In this document: piece by piece, positions 16,877-25,559 of the stretch
Position numbering within the stretch: the first letter of the stretch is position 1
Layout of the letters: every line of letters starts with the position of its first letter
From: Sulfurimonas sp.
GTDB taxonomy: Bacteria > Campylobacterota > Campylobacteria > Campylobacterales > Sulfurimonadaceae
DNA length: 54,885 bases
NCBI RefSeq assembly: GCF_016744025.1
Contig: NZ_JADGFC010000006.1
Span: 1-54,885, forward strand
Direction of reading: 5' to 3'
Notes under the pieces: model-generated
What the model was told of the DNA's origin: nothing
Databases searched by the model: none
What the model saw: only the letters and a program-made list of their open reading frames with translations
Translations under genes and position numbers: made by a program

Positions 16877-18274
16877 CTAATTATTAATCTTACAGTACCC
16901 AGAATCAGACCCAGAATCATCATACTTATGTACAACTTTCATAAAGCAGTTTATATTTGATAAAAATAATTTTACAATCTTTGGATCAAAATGTTTTCCT
17001 GCATTATCTGCTATATAGGCAAGAGTATCATCATATGTCCAAGAGTCTTTATAGATTCTCTTGTTAATTAAAGCATCAAAAACATCAACCAAACCTACTA
17101 TTCTCGCATGGATAGGAATATCTTCTCCTGCTAATCCCTTAGGATAACCTGTACCATCCCATTTTTCATGATGATAGAGTGATATCTCACGTGCAATTTT
17201 TCCGACTTTAGGATCACCATGAAAAGCACTTTCTAGTAGTTTATGACCATTTATCGTATGCGCTTTCATAACCTCATACTCAGCATCAGTTAGCTTTGCA
17301 GGTTTACATAAAATAGCATCTGCAATTGTAACCTTACCTATATCATGAAGTATAGACATTTTCCCACACATCTTTGCTTCTTCATCAAACATGCCCAATA
17401 GTTTTGAGAGAAGATATGTGTACTCACTTATACGCTTAACATGTGATGATGTCTCTGAGCTTTTAAACTCTGTTACTTCTGAGAGTAGTTCTATAACATC
17501 TTCATTAAACGATGTACGCATTGACTCAAAAAGCTCAACGGTTTCTACATTTTGATAAATCCTAGCGTAGAACTCATCACGAGAAAAAGGTTTTGTGATG
17601 TAGTCATTTGCTCCATCTTTTAAAAAGCGGCTAGTAGTGTATGAGTTAGTATCTGAAGTTAAGACCACGATGCTTAACTCTTTTCTACTCTTCTTTTTTC
17701 TAACTTCTCTAACAAATTCTAAACCATCCATAACAGGCATATGATAATCAGTAATAATTAACTCTATCTCTGGATGTAATTCTAACTTCTCCAATCCCTC
17801 TTTTCCATTACTCGCACTTATAACTTTAAAATAATGAAGCATAAAGTTTTGTTTTAAAAAGCTTGAATATAGAGCAGAATCATCTACAACTAGTACCATT
17901 TTGTCTTTATTTGCCTGTAGCTGTTTTAGCTTCTCCACTACATATATTATATTTTCAAAACGCTCTTTTAGTACATAGTCTACTATTTTAGATGTTTCAA
18001 AACCCTCTCTAAAAGATTCGTCAAATATAGCTGTAAAGACTATGGGTGCAATATTATGTTTATTTAATAGAGCAATAATCTCACCATTATGTGCATCTGG
18101 AAGATTCATATCAGCAACTGCAAATTCATAACGAGTGGTTTGTAAAAACTTTTTTGCTTGTGCATATGTAGTCGCAATATCAAAATTAAAATTTGTATAT
18201 TTTTTTAGTAGTTCATTAAAAATCCCACAAAGCATTTTTGAATCTTCTATAATTAGTAACTTAGACATTTGCAT
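16877..18274 (-). CDS. Response regulator with two receiver domains and HD-GYP phosphodiesterase output
   Basis: The 465-residue protein has receiver 1 (residues about 4-115, Asp in FAVADMNLPD, weak Lys region), receiver 2 (about 122-240, VVDDSALY, IITDYHMPVMDG, VLTSD, YITKPF) and an HD-GYP domain with HDIGK, HTINGHKLL, HHEKWDGTGYP and DVFDALINKR. HD-GYP domains hydrolyse cyclic di-GMP. Receiver 1 deviates more from consensus and may be a modulator. Either ATG 18274 or the third codon (18268) could start it; the AAAAAGGG site is better spaced for the latter. It is divergent from modE. Confidence 0.92.
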   Translation of the reverse strand: MQMSKLLIIEDSKMLCGIFNELLKKYTNFNFDIATTYAQAKKFLQTTRYEFAVADMNLPDAHNGEIIALLNKHNIAPIVFTAIFDESFREGFETSKIVDYVLKERFENIIYVVEKLKQLQANKDKMVLVVDDSALYSSFLKQNFMLHYFKVISASNGKEGLEKLELHPEIELIITDYHMPVMDGLEFVREVRKKKSRKELSIVVLTSDTNSYTTSRFLKDGANDYITKPFSRDEFYARIYQNVETVELFESMRTSFNEDVIELLSEVTEFKSSETSSHVKRISEYTYLLSKLLGMFDEEAKMCGKMSILHDIGKVTIADAILCKPAKLTDAEYEVMKAHTINGHKLLESAFHGDPKVGKIAREISLYHHEKWDGTGYPKGLAGEDIPIHARIVGLVDVFDALINKRIYKDSWTYDDTLAYIADNAGKHFDPKIVKLFLSNINCFMKVVHKYDDSGSDSGYCKINN

Positions 18275-18337
18275 ACCCTTTTTACGTTGTTAAAGCACTA
18301 AGATTATACATTAATATTATTAAACTGTTTTTAATTA

Positions 18338-18366
18338 TTGACATCTTTATTTTAAAGTGATAACAT
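18338..18366 (+). promoter_or_regulatory. Promoter of the modE operon
   Basis: TTGACA (18338-18343) and TAACAT (18361-18366) are 17 bp apart, a good sigma-70 pair, just upstream of the Mo-box-like repeat and the GTG start of modE. Confidence 0.55.
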
Positions 18367-18368
18367 AG

Positions 18369-18388
18369 CGTTATATATTTTTATATAC
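18369..18388. promoter_or_regulatory. Mo-box-like ModE operator
   Basis: CGTTATATA, then TTTT, then TATATAC form an imperfect palindrome similar to the ModE consensus half-site CGTTATATA/TATATAACG. It starts 2 bp after the -10 hexamer, where bound ModE would block transcription when molybdate is sufficient. The last bases of the right half diverge (CAA instead of ACG). Confidence 0.6.
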
Positions 18389-18399
18389 AAAGGTTTAGT

Positions 18400-19179
18400 G
18401 TGGAAATAGAAGGTCGTATCTGGTTTAAAAAAAAGGGAAAAAATCTACTTGGCAATGGTCGAGTTGAACTTCTTGAAAGGATTGATGAACATGGTTCTAT
18501 ATCAAAAGCTTCTAAGTCTATGAAGATGAGTTACAAGGCTGCTTGGGATATGGTAGATGCTATGAACAACCTCTCAGATGAACCTCTTGTGCAAAAAGTT
18601 ACAGGTGGTAAAAATGGTGGTGGCGCACAGGTAACAGAGGTTGGTAAAGAGCTTATAAATACATTTAAAAAGTTTAAAGAGTTTTATAACGCTCTCCTTC
18701 TTAAAGTCGATGAAGATGAACTTAGCAACGATAACCACCTCTCTCTTATACGCAAACTTCATATGAAAAGTAGTTCTAGAAACATGATAAGTGGACATAT
18801 AAAAGAGTTTAATACAGCTGAGTACAACACAAAAGTAGAACTTAGCATCTCAGATACAAGCTCACTATTTGCCATTATCCCGACTGCTACCTTTGTAGAT
18901 ATGGATTTGAAAAAAGGCGATAAAGCCTTTGCCCTTGTCCAAGAGAGCTCTATCATGTTATCAACTCAGGAGCCTCATGGTATCAGTGCGAGAAATATTT
19001 TAAAAAGCACTATCTCAGCCCTTAAGACAGATGCTGTAAGTACCGAGGTCAAACTATCTATCGGTAAAAACACTCTAACATCAGCAATCAGCAATGATGC
19101 ACTTGAATCACTTGAACTCAAGATTGGACAAGAAGTATATTCCATCATTAAAGCTACCGACATTATCATAAGTATCTAA
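18400..19179 (+). CDS. modE: Molybdate-responsive regulator ModE
   Basis: The 259-residue protein starts at GTG 18400. It has an N-terminal LysR-like winged helix (RVELLERIDEHGSISKASKSM...YKAAWDMVDAMNN, GGKNGGGAQVTEVGKELI) and two C-terminal TOBE/MopI domains (residues about 125-190 and 195-257: SARNILKSTISALKTDAVSTEVKLSIG). It binds molybdate or tungstate and represses the mod operon. It is the first gene of that operon and probably binds the Mo-box-like site directly upstream of itself. Confidence 0.93.
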   Translation: MEIEGRIWFKKKGKNLLGNGRVELLERIDEHGSISKASKSMKMSYKAAWDMVDAMNNLSDEPLVQKVTGGKNGGGAQVTEVGKELINTFKKFKEFYNALLLKVDEDELSNDNHLSLIRKLHMKSSSRNMISGHIKEFNTAEYNTKVELSISDTSSLFAIIPTATFVDMDLKKGDKAFALVQESSIMLSTQEPHGISARNILKSTISALKTDAVSTEVKLSIGKNTLTSAISNDALESLELKIGQEVYSIIKATDIIISI

Positions 19180-19188
19180 GGAGATTCA

Positions 19189-19926
19189 ATGAAAAGATTA
19201 TTAATATTACTAGCACTTAGCATCTCAGTTGTTCATGCAGGAACTATTAGCATAGCCGTAGCGGCAAATGTAAGTTACGCGATACAAGACTTAAAAAAAG
19301 AGTTTAACAAAACTCACCCTGAGACAAAAGTACGCATAACTCTTGGAAGTAGTGGAAAACTTACAGCTCAGATAAAACATGGTGCTCCATACCAGTTGTT
19401 TATGTCTGCAAATATGAAATATCCAAAAGCGTTGTATCAAGAAAAAATAGCGATAAAAGCACCTAAAGTTTATGCTTTAGGCTCTTTAGCCATCTTAAGT
19501 AATAAAAAAAGAGATTTAAGTGATGGCATCTATATACTCAAAAATAAAAAAATATCAAAAATAGCAATAGCAAACCCAAAAACAGCTCCTTATGGAATAG
19601 CTGCTTTTGAGGCTCTTGCAAATGCTAAGATTAAAAATGAGATTAAGAGTAAGTTTGTATATGGAGAGTCTATCTCTCAAACTGTTTCTTATACAGTTAC
19701 TGCCGCAGATATAGGAATCATCGCCAAGTCTTCACTTTATTCAAAAAATATGTCAAAATACAAAAAGAACATAAACTGGGTAGCAGTTGATCCAAAACTA
19801 TATACTCCAATAAAACAAGGTATCGTTATGTTAGAAGAAGACAAAGAGGTAAAAGCTTTTTATGACTTTATACTCTCAGAAGATGCAAAGAAAATATTTA
19901 AAAACTATGGATATCTACTACCATGA
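19189..19926 (+). CDS. modA: Molybdate ABC transporter, periplasmic binding protein ModA
   Basis: The 245-residue protein has a signal peptide (LLILLALSISVVHAG) and the ModA core: SIAVAANVSYAIQDLKKEF, LGSSGKLTAQIKHGAPYQLFMSAN, ANPKTAPYGIAA and the C-terminal FYDFILSEDAKKIFKNYGY. Ser and Ala backbone contacts typical of oxyanion binding are in the SSGK and ANPKTAPYG segments. It captures molybdate or tungstate for ModB. A ribosome site AAGGAG precedes the ATG, and its TGA overlaps the next ATG by 4 bp. Confidence 0.93.
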   Translation: MKRLLILLALSISVVHAGTISIAVAANVSYAIQDLKKEFNKTHPETKVRITLGSSGKLTAQIKHGAPYQLFMSANMKYPKALYQEKIAIKAPKVYALGSLAILSNKKRDLSDGIYILKNKKISKIAIANPKTAPYGIAAFEALANAKIKNEIKSKFVYGESISQTVSYTVTAADIGIIAKSSLYSKNMSKYKKNINWVAVDPKLYTPIKQGIVMLEEDKEVKAFYDFILSEDAKKIFKNYGYLLP

Positions 19927-20324
19927 ACAAGTTCAAAGCGACCATAACAAAAATTCAAAGCGTAGATAATCTAAACATAGTTAACTTTGACTTTGGCGGT
20001 CAAGGTCTAAGTATGATGAGTCTAGATTTAAATGAAAAGATAAAAGTAGGAACTCAGGTTTTACTAACTGCAAAACCTACTCACATAGCTATAGCAAAAG
20101 AGTTTAGCGGAGATATCAGTTACTCAAATCAGTTAGATGCAAAGATAGTTGAGATAAACAACGGTGAGCTTTTAAGTAGCATAAAACTTAGCACGGGAGA
20201 TGCAACTTGTGAGAGTATCATCACAAAAAACTCATCTCTTAGAATGAAGCTAAAAAAAGATGATAAAGTTCTTCTTTTTATAAAAGCAAGTGAGTTATCT
20301 ATAAAAGAAGTTCTATCATGTTAG
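19923..20324 (+). CDS. TOBE-domain molybdate-binding protein
   Basis: The 133-residue protein consists of TOBE/Mop-like repeats ([19 protein letters not shown] at the start, [23 protein letters not shown] near residue 75, then [16 protein letters not shown]). No DNA-binding or transmembrane part is present. It overlaps modA by 4 bp and modB by 7 bp, so it is translated with them. It probably stores molybdate or modulates the transporter. Confidence 0.8.
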   Translation: MNKFKATITKIQSVDNLNIVNFDFGGQGLSMMSLDLNEKIKVGTQVLLTAKPTHIAIAKEFSGDISYSNQLDAKIVEINNGELLSSIKLSTGDATCESIITKNSSLRMKLKKDDKVLLFIKASELSIKEVLSC

Positions 20325-21007
20325 AGATGCTCCAAGCCATAGAGTTTGCTCCATTTATACTATCTTTTAAACTAGCAGGTATTACAACCCTTATACTTTT
20401 TACTCTATCTCTGCCTCTTGCTTGGTGGCTTTCTCAAACTCGTTCAAAAGCTAAACCAGTACTCGAAGCAATAACTGCTCTTCCAATAGTTTTACCTCCA
20501 TCTGTTTTAGGTTTTTACATACTTATAGTTCTTTCTCAAAACTCTCCTTTTGGTGCTTTTTTTGATGAGTACTTTGGAATAAAGTTAGTTTTTAACTTTA
20601 CAGGTCTTGTCATCGCAAGTTCATTTTACTCTCTACCATTTATGGTTCAACCTCTTCAAAGCGGATTTGAGTCTATAAACAAGAACATGCTAGAAGCTTC
20701 ATATATAAGCGGTAAAAGTAAATTAGAAACAATTCTAAAAGTAGCACTTCCAAATATGAAACCAGCTCTTATAACTGCAATAATCGTAACATTTGCTCAT
20801 ACAGTCGGAGAGTTTGGAGTAGTTCTAATGGTAGGTGGAAGTATCCCAGATGAAACAAAGGTTGCATCTGTAGCCATCTATGAAATGGTTGAAATACTAG
20901 ACTACACTTCTGCGCATATCTATAGTGCAATAATGGTAATAATGAGCTTTTTGGTTCTGCTGAGTGTTTATATTTTTAATCATAAACAGTCGAAAAGTTT
21001 TATGTAA
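20318..21007 (+). CDS. modB: Molybdate ABC transporter permease ModB
   Basis: The 229-residue inner-membrane protein has about five helices and the ModB/CysW signature [15 protein letters not shown]. The EAA loop that contacts ModC is [26 protein letters not shown], and there is a well-conserved THTVGEFG-like [17 protein letters not shown]. It is the transmembrane channel for molybdate. The expected next gene, modC, is displaced 2.6 kb downstream by inserted accessory genes. Its last 47 bp recur in diverged form at 22106-22150. Confidence 0.94.
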   Translation: MLEMLQAIEFAPFILSFKLAGITTLILFTLSLPLAWWLSQTRSKAKPVLEAITALPIVLPPSVLGFYILIVLSQNSPFGAFFDEYFGIKLVFNFTGLVIASSFYSLPFMVQPLQSGFESINKNMLEASYISGKSKLETILKVALPNMKPALITAIIVTFAHTVGEFGVVLMVGGSIPDETKVASVAIYEMVEILDYTSAHIYSAIMVIMSFLVLLSVYIFNHKQSKSFM

Positions 21008-21010
21008 AAG
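20964..21010 (+). repeat. modB 3' end, copy 1 of a diverged direct repeat
   Basis: These 47 bp encode the end of ModB ([13 protein letters not shown]-stop). They match 22106-22150 at 39 positions with 7 mismatches and one gap. The two copies bracket the RhuM-Fic gene and the ATPase fragment. Confidence 0.75.
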
Positions 21011-21019
21011 GTTTAAAAA

Positions 21020-22017
21020 ATGAGTGATATTGTAATTTATGAAGATGGGAATGTTGAGTTAAATACAACCGTTAAAAATGAAACTATTTGGTTGTCACAA
21101 AAGCAAATAGCAGAACTATTTGATGTTCAAAGACCAGCTGTTACAAAGCATTTGAGTAATATATTTAAAAGTGGTGAATTAGATGAAAAAGTGGTATGTT
21201 CCATTTTGGAACATACCACTCCACATGGTGCAATAAAAGAGAAAAAACAAGAACTAAGTTTTATAACCTTGATACAATTATATCTATCGGATATAGAGTA
21301 AATAGTAAAAAGGCAACACAGTTTAGAATATGGGCAACAAATATATTAAAAGAGTATCTTATAAAAGGATATGTGCTTAATAAAGATAAACTTCAAGAAG
21401 AAAAGTTACAAGAACTAGACAACACACTAAAGCTTATAAGAAATAGTATAGATGAAAAACAGATAGGTTTAGATGAAGCAAAAGGGCTTGTAGATATAGT
21501 CTCAAACTATGCAAAAAGTTGGGCTTTATTACAAGGGTATGATGAGCAAAGTTTAGAAGATATTTCAGTATCTAAAGAAGAGAACTTTATACTTGATTAC
21601 GATGAAGCAAAAGATGCCATAGCTGAGTTTAAAAAAGTACTTATGGAAAAAGGAGAAGCAACAAATCTTTTTGGACAAGAAAAAGCAAATGAATTTAAAG
21701 GAAATCTTTTAAATATTTATCAAAGCTTTGGAGGTGTTGATTTATTAGCTTCTATCGAACATAAGGCTTCAAACCTACTCTACTATGTGATAAAAGGACA
21801 TGCTTTTAATGATGGAAACAAACGCATCGGGGCATATCTTTTTATACTATTTTTATCTAAAAACAAAGCTCTACATAAAGCAAATGACGAGTTGAAGATA
21901 AACGACAATGCCCTAGCTTCACTAGCTCTCTTAGTAGCCACAAGTAAACCAGAACAAAAAGACATCATTATAAAACTAATCATGAACATCTTATATGATG
22001 GCAATAATGAAGTATAG
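21020..22017 (+). pseudogene. RhuM-Fic/Doc family gene, interrupted by a frameshift
   Basis: Two overlapping frames make one gene. The first (21020-21301) has the RhuM start (WLSQKQIAELFDVQRPAVTKHLSNIF...). The second continues with FYNLDTIISIGYRVNSKKATQFRIWAT and ends with a Fic/Doc domain carrying the full motif HAFNDGNKR (expected HxFxDGN(G/K)R). Joining them requires a -1 shift near the AAAAAA run at 21242-21247. Fic/Doc enzymes AMP-ylate or phosphorylate targets and often act as toxins. A 13-bp perfect hairpin lies just before the shift. It sits between modB and modC, so it is an insertion. Decay, a sequencing error or slippage are all possible; the downstream frame may still make a Fic domain alone. 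Confidence 0.8.
21190..21220 (+). other. 13-bp perfect hairpin in the RhuM coding region
   Basis: AGTGGTATGTTCC (21190-21202) pairs with GGAACATACCACT (21208-21220) across an ATTTT loop. It lies 21 bp upstream of the A6 run where the frame is lost, and covers the ATG of the second frame. Confidence 0.55.
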
Positions 22018-22029
22018 GGAGAAATAAAT

Positions 22030-22161
22030 ATGGAACTAGTTTATTTATGGGTAGAAGATTATAAGAATATCAAGAAACAAGGTTTAACTTTTCGCCTAGG
22101 TTTGGGTGTTTATATTTTTATCATAAGCGGAAGAAGAGTTTTATATAAAGGAGGATGTTAA
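22030..22161 (+). pseudogene. 5' fragment of an ATPase-like accessory gene fused to a duplicate modB tail
   Basis: This short frame is not in the ORF track. It begins MELVYLWVEDYKNIKKQGLTF, the usual opening of AAA-type ATPases of bacterial accessory islands (YLWIE-YKNI-K-QGF-FS). After about 22 codons it runs into DNA homologous to the modB 3' end, so the ATPase gene is cut off before any Walker motif. The ATPase assignment rests on this short start only. The tail end supplies the strong AAAGGAGG ribosome site used by the next gene. Confidence 0.55.
22106..22150 (+). repeat. Diverged second copy of the modB 3' end
   Basis: If one A is restored after ATTTTT, this stretch reads VYIFNHKRKKSFI-stop, against [13 protein letters not shown]-stop in the real modB. 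This is a related but different modB end, as from another strain, left after an insertion or recombination event. Confidence 0.75.
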
Positions 22162-22164
22162 TAT

Positions 22165-23628
22165 ATGTCAAAAGAATTTTATAGAATAAGAAGTTTAGAG
22201 AGTTTAATTGGTAAACATAAAGAACTTGATAATCAAGAAATTTTTTTTCAAACTCCTGAAAAACTAAATGACCCAATGGAAGGATTTATAGAATTTGTAT
22301 TTAATGGAGATAAAATAGTTTGGAAAAACTTTTTTAAGCATTATATTATCTGTTTTGAATGGATATTTCAAAATTATATAATTTATGGAGAAAATGGTAT
22401 TCAATTAGGAGTAGAATATATTCCTATTTTTAAAACATTTGAAGAATTAGAATCTCCAGAATATAAACAGTTAATTTCAAAAATAACAGAATCTTTTTTT
22501 GAAAATTCTGGAGAATTAGTCAATGAAATTTCTCAAATAACGACAGATATTTCAAAAGATGAATTACTTAGGTATTTATATTTTTCACATAATGTGTTAT
22601 TAGAAATTGTTCAAAGAACTTATGAAGATCAAGAATTAATGCCAAGAAGAAAACAAATAACAAAAATAGATATTAACAATATTAAAAATATTAGTAAATA
22701 CATAAATGCTATTGAAAAGTTAAGAGAAGAATATGGACATGAAAAAGTAAATATACTTCACCAAGATTCAGTAGCATGGTATGAGAAGATGATGCTAGAA
22801 CTTAACTGCAATACAGTTATGGGTAAAGAGACTCCAAACAAAAATTTTATATTAAATTTTAATAGTCATTATTTAGAGGCATTAAAAAAGCTAACTTATC
22901 CAAAAGTTTATGTAGCTAGTTTTTTAGAAAACCCATATAATTCATCAACTTGGGGAAATTATGGAGAGAATCATACAGGGGTTTGTTTAATTTTTAAGTC
23001 AGATAAAGAACAACTAGAATTTTCTAATGTTCTCTCAGGAGATAGACCAATAACTCAATCCTTGAAATTTAAAAAAGTTAATTATGATAGTGACTTTAAG
23101 GAAATTAATTTTTTTGAATCTTTTGGATTATTAACTTATCAAAAAATTTACTCATGGTATATAGATGAATCTAACAATGAAAGTATTTTATTTGACAAAA
23201 TGTTTAAAAATGAAGATTCATGGAGAGAAGAATTTTGGGGAAAATTTGAAAAGAATAAATTGATAAAAACAAAAGATTGGCATTATGAGAAAGAGTATAG
23301 ATTAACTTACCATAGACTTTCAGACTATGAGGTTCCAAAAGAACATAGAAAATTAAAATATGATTTTAATAGCTTAAAAGGCTTAATTTTTGGGATAAAA
23401 ACTCCTTTAGACAAAAAATGTGAAATTATTGAAATTATAAAAAATAAATGTAAAGAAAGAAATAGAAATGATTTTGAATTTAATCAGGCTTATTATTGCA
23501 ACAGTGAAAAAGAAATACGTTACAGAAATCTAAATTTAAAGTTTAACGATACTATTCAAAAATCAAAAAAAGTGACGAAGTCTATTAAAAAGGTGAAAAC
23601 AATCAATGATAAAAATAAATATAACTAA
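22165..23628 (+). CDS. DUF2971-domain protein, accessory
   Basis: The 487-residue protein shows DUF2971 features: YRIRSLESLIGKHKELDNQEIFFQTPEKLNDPMEG at the start and, in the second half, VYVASFLENPYNSSTWGNYGENHTGVCLIFK. The last part contains DWHYEKEYRLTY. DUF2971 proteins have no assigned activity and are frequent in variable and defence-linked regions. The gene is AT-rich and inserted between modB and modC. Its last codons (about 22 bp) overlap the start of modC, so its C-terminus (KVKTINDKNKYN) is read out of the mod operon sequence. A strong AAAGGAGG site precedes it. Confidence 0.7.
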   Translation: MSKEFYRIRSLESLIGKHKELDNQEIFFQTPEKLNDPMEGFIEFVFNGDKIVWKNFFKHYIICFEWIFQNYIIYGENGIQLGVEYIPIFKTFEELESPEYKQLISKITESFFENSGELVNEISQITTDISKDELLRYLYFSHNVLLEIVQRTYEDQELMPRRKQITKIDINNIKNISKYINAIEKLREEYGHEKVNILHQDSVAWYEKMMLELNCNTVMGKETPNKNFILNFNSHYLEALKKLTYPKVYVASFLENPYNSSTWGNYGENHTGVCLIFKSDKEQLEFSNVLSGDRPITQSLKFKKVNYDSDFKEINFFESFGLLTYQKIYSWYIDESNNESILFDKMFKNEDSWREEFWGKFEKNKLIKTKDWHYEKEYRLTYHRLSDYEVPKEHRKLKYDFNSLKGLIFGIKTPLDKKCEIIEIIKNKCKERNRNDFEFNQAYYCNSEKEIRYRNLNLKFNDTIQKSKKVTKSIKKVKTINDKNKYN

Positions 23629-24460
23629 AAAACTTCACGGTTCACTCTCAGATATGAACTTAGATATAGACCTCAACATCAAAGAGGGAGAGTTCTTAGC
23701 ACTTAGTGGGAAGAGTGGAAGTGGAAAGACTACACTTCTTCGCATCTTGGCAGGACTCGAAGATGCAAGCGGAGATATAAGTGTAGGTGAAGAGAGTTGG
23801 TTAAGCTCCACTATGAAACTTTCACCTCAAAAAAGAGCCATTGGTTTTGTTTTTCAAGACTACGCTCTTTTTGATAATATGAGTGTTTTGAACAATCTTT
23901 TGTATGTAAAAAAAGATATAAAACTAGCTCAGCATCTACTTGGCATAACTGAACTTCTTGAGCTAAAAGAGCGACTTCCAAATACTCTAAGTGGTGGTCA
24001 AAAACAAAGAGTTGCACTTTGTCGTGCGATGATGAACAGACCCAAACTTCTACTTATGGATGAGCCACTCTCAGCTCTAGATCCAGCCATGAGAACCAAA
24101 CTACAAAACGAGATACTAACTCTTCATCGTGAGTTTAATACAACTACCATCATGGTAAGTCACGACCCAAGTGAGATTTATAGACTTGCGTCTAAAGTGG
24201 TTGTTTTAGAAAATGGAAAAATCACAAACGAGGGTAAACCAAAAGATATACTCTTAAGAACACAGGGAAGTCAAAAGTTCTCGTTTAGCGGAGAGCTTTT
24301 AGATATAAAAAAAGTAGATGTAATCTTTGTAGCCATCATAGCCATTGGTCAGCAACTTGTAGAAGTAGTAGTGAGTGAGTATGAAGCACAAAACCTAAAC
24401 ATCGGAGATGCCATAGAAGTTAGTACTAAAGCATTTACTCCAATAGTTAGTAGTGTATAG
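23606..24460 (+). CDS. modC: Molybdate ABC transporter ATPase ModC
   Basis: The 284-residue protein has the ABC ATPase motifs in order: Walker A SGKSGSGKTTLLR, Q-loop VFQDYALFDNMSVLNNL, signature LSGGQKQRVALCRAMM, Walker B LLLMDEPLSALD and the H-loop MVSHD. A C-terminal region of about 60 residues fits a short MopI/TOBE domain, with low similarity. It powers ModB. It is separated from modB by 2.6 kb of foreign genes and starts inside the end of the DUF2971 gene; no separate promoter is obvious, so it probably depends on readthrough. Confidence 0.92.
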   Translation: MIKINITKKLHGSLSDMNLDIDLNIKEGEFLALSGKSGSGKTTLLRILAGLEDASGDISVGEESWLSSTMKLSPQKRAIGFVFQDYALFDNMSVLNNLLYVKKDIKLAQHLLGITELLELKERLPNTLSGGQKQRVALCRAMMNRPKLLLMDEPLSALDPAMRTKLQNEILTLHREFNTTTIMVSHDPSEIYRLASKVVVLENGKITNEGKPKDILLRTQGSQKFSFSGELLDIKKVDVIFVAIIAIGQQLVEVVVSEYEAQNLNIGDAIEVSTKAFTPIVSSV

Positions 24461-24764
24461 CTAACCAAACAGTCTCTTGATTTTGTATAGTCCAAGAGAC
24501 TCTGTGTTTTGTGCCTGCTGTGATGTTAAGATAATCACCCTCTTGAAGTTTTATATCCTCTGCATCTTCAAACTCTAAAATAGCTTCGCCCTTAAGAACT
24601 ATTACCCATTCATCGCTCTTTTGATTGTACCACTCAAACTCATCTGTTGTGTGACCTTTTGAGATTATTCTTTCAATCTTAAGTCCATCTTTTGATATGA
24701 TATCTTCAAAGAGTTCTTCTTTTATCTCTGATGGAATATTTGCAAATATATTAGACTTTTTCAT
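24447..24764 (-). CDS. Small cupin protein
   Basis: The 105-residue protein is one cupin domain: GHTTDEFEWYNQKSDEWVIVLKGEAILEF (metal site region with His and Glu) and LQEGDYLNITAGTKHRVSWT (second His motif). It resembles bacterial cupins of unknown substrate that bind a divalent metal. Its 3' end overlaps that of modC by 14 bp (convergent). Its start overlaps the stop of the AmmeMemo B gene, suggesting cotranslation. Confidence 0.8.
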   Translation of the reverse strand: MKKSNIFANIPSEIKEELFEDIISKDGLKIERIISKGHTTDEFEWYNQKSDEWVIVLKGEAILEFEDAEDIKLQEGDYLNITAGTKHRVSWTIQNQETVWLAIHY

Positions 24765-25546
24765 GGAAAGTATGCGCTCATATATCCAACCACCCTACTC
24801 TCATCTTCGCTCGCATCTGCACTTGTTCTATAATCAAGTATATTAGATGTCAAAGAAAGTTTCTTTGCACTCATCATCATAGCTTCTACTCCTGTAATAC
24901 CACAAGCTTCACATCCATTACGGAGTTCTTGCATATCAAGTTTGGATACTGCTTCTAAACAAATATTGTCTAGTTTATTTGCATCTTCAAGGTTATAAAA
25001 ATGACTTAAATCAGTACTAATAATAACTCCATAATCATCATCTGCTAAAACAAAATCTATAATATCTGAGATATCACTTGCATCTACTCTCCCATAAACT
25101 AGCTCAACTATTTGTGCATCTGGTATATAGAACTTTATAAATGGAAATTGAACTTCTGTAGAGTATTCCTTATGTGCATCTTTAACACTCCCAAGTGAAA
25201 ACTTCTCTTTTAATTCTTGCGCAATTTCTGTCGCAGAATTTAAATCTCCAAAAGGTGTTTCATAGTCACATACGTCCAAAAGGCTGATACCATCAAAAGC
25301 CACCTTATGAGAAGGTCCTATGACTACAAACTTTTTTACTCCACTTTTTTGTAAAACTCTGTAGGCAATATTTGCCGTATATCCTGAAAAAACATAACCA
25401 GCATGAGGAACAATTACCGCTCTACTTTTTACATCTGGTAGAGTAAAGTTCTCCTCATATATTTTGTTAAAATGTTCAAAGTATCTTTCAAGTTCTACTG
25501 ATCTTGCAGGGTAAAAACTTCCTACAACACTCATATTTCTTTTCAT
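24761..25546 (-). CDS. amrB: AmmeMemoRadiSam system protein B (MEMO1 family)
   Basis: I start at ATG 25546 (MKRNMSVVGSFYPAR), preceded by GGAGAGGGG; the track start adds 29 unrelated residues. The 261-residue protein shows MEMO features: VVGSFYPARSVELERYF, AVIVPHAGYVFSGYTANIAYR, IGPSHKVAFDGISL, EHSTEVQFPF-like KEYSTEVQFPFIKF and IISTDLSHF. It resembles extradiol dioxygenases in fold. It always travels with AMMECR1 and often a radical SAM protein; the last is absent from the window. The function is unsettled. Confidence 0.85.
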   Translation of the reverse strand: MKRNMSVVGSFYPARSVELERYFEHFNKIYEENFTLPDVKSRAVIVPHAGYVFSGYTANIAYRVLQKSGVKKFVVIGPSHKVAFDGISLLDVCDYETPFGDLNSATEIAQELKEKFSLGSVKDAHKEYSTEVQFPFIKFYIPDAQIVELVYGRVDASDISDIIDFVLADDDYGVIISTDLSHFYNLEDANKLDNICLEAVSKLDMQELRNGCEACGITGVEAMMMSAKKLSLTSNILDYRTSADASEDESRVVGYMSAYFP

Positions 25547-25559
25547 AATCCCCTCTCCA

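Noticed and set aside
21242-21248. AAAAAAC as a programmed -1 slippery site
   Set aside because: The heptamer is in the wrong phase for canonical X-XXY-YYZ slippage (the frame reads GAG AAA AAA CAA), so programmed frameshifting is not favoured.
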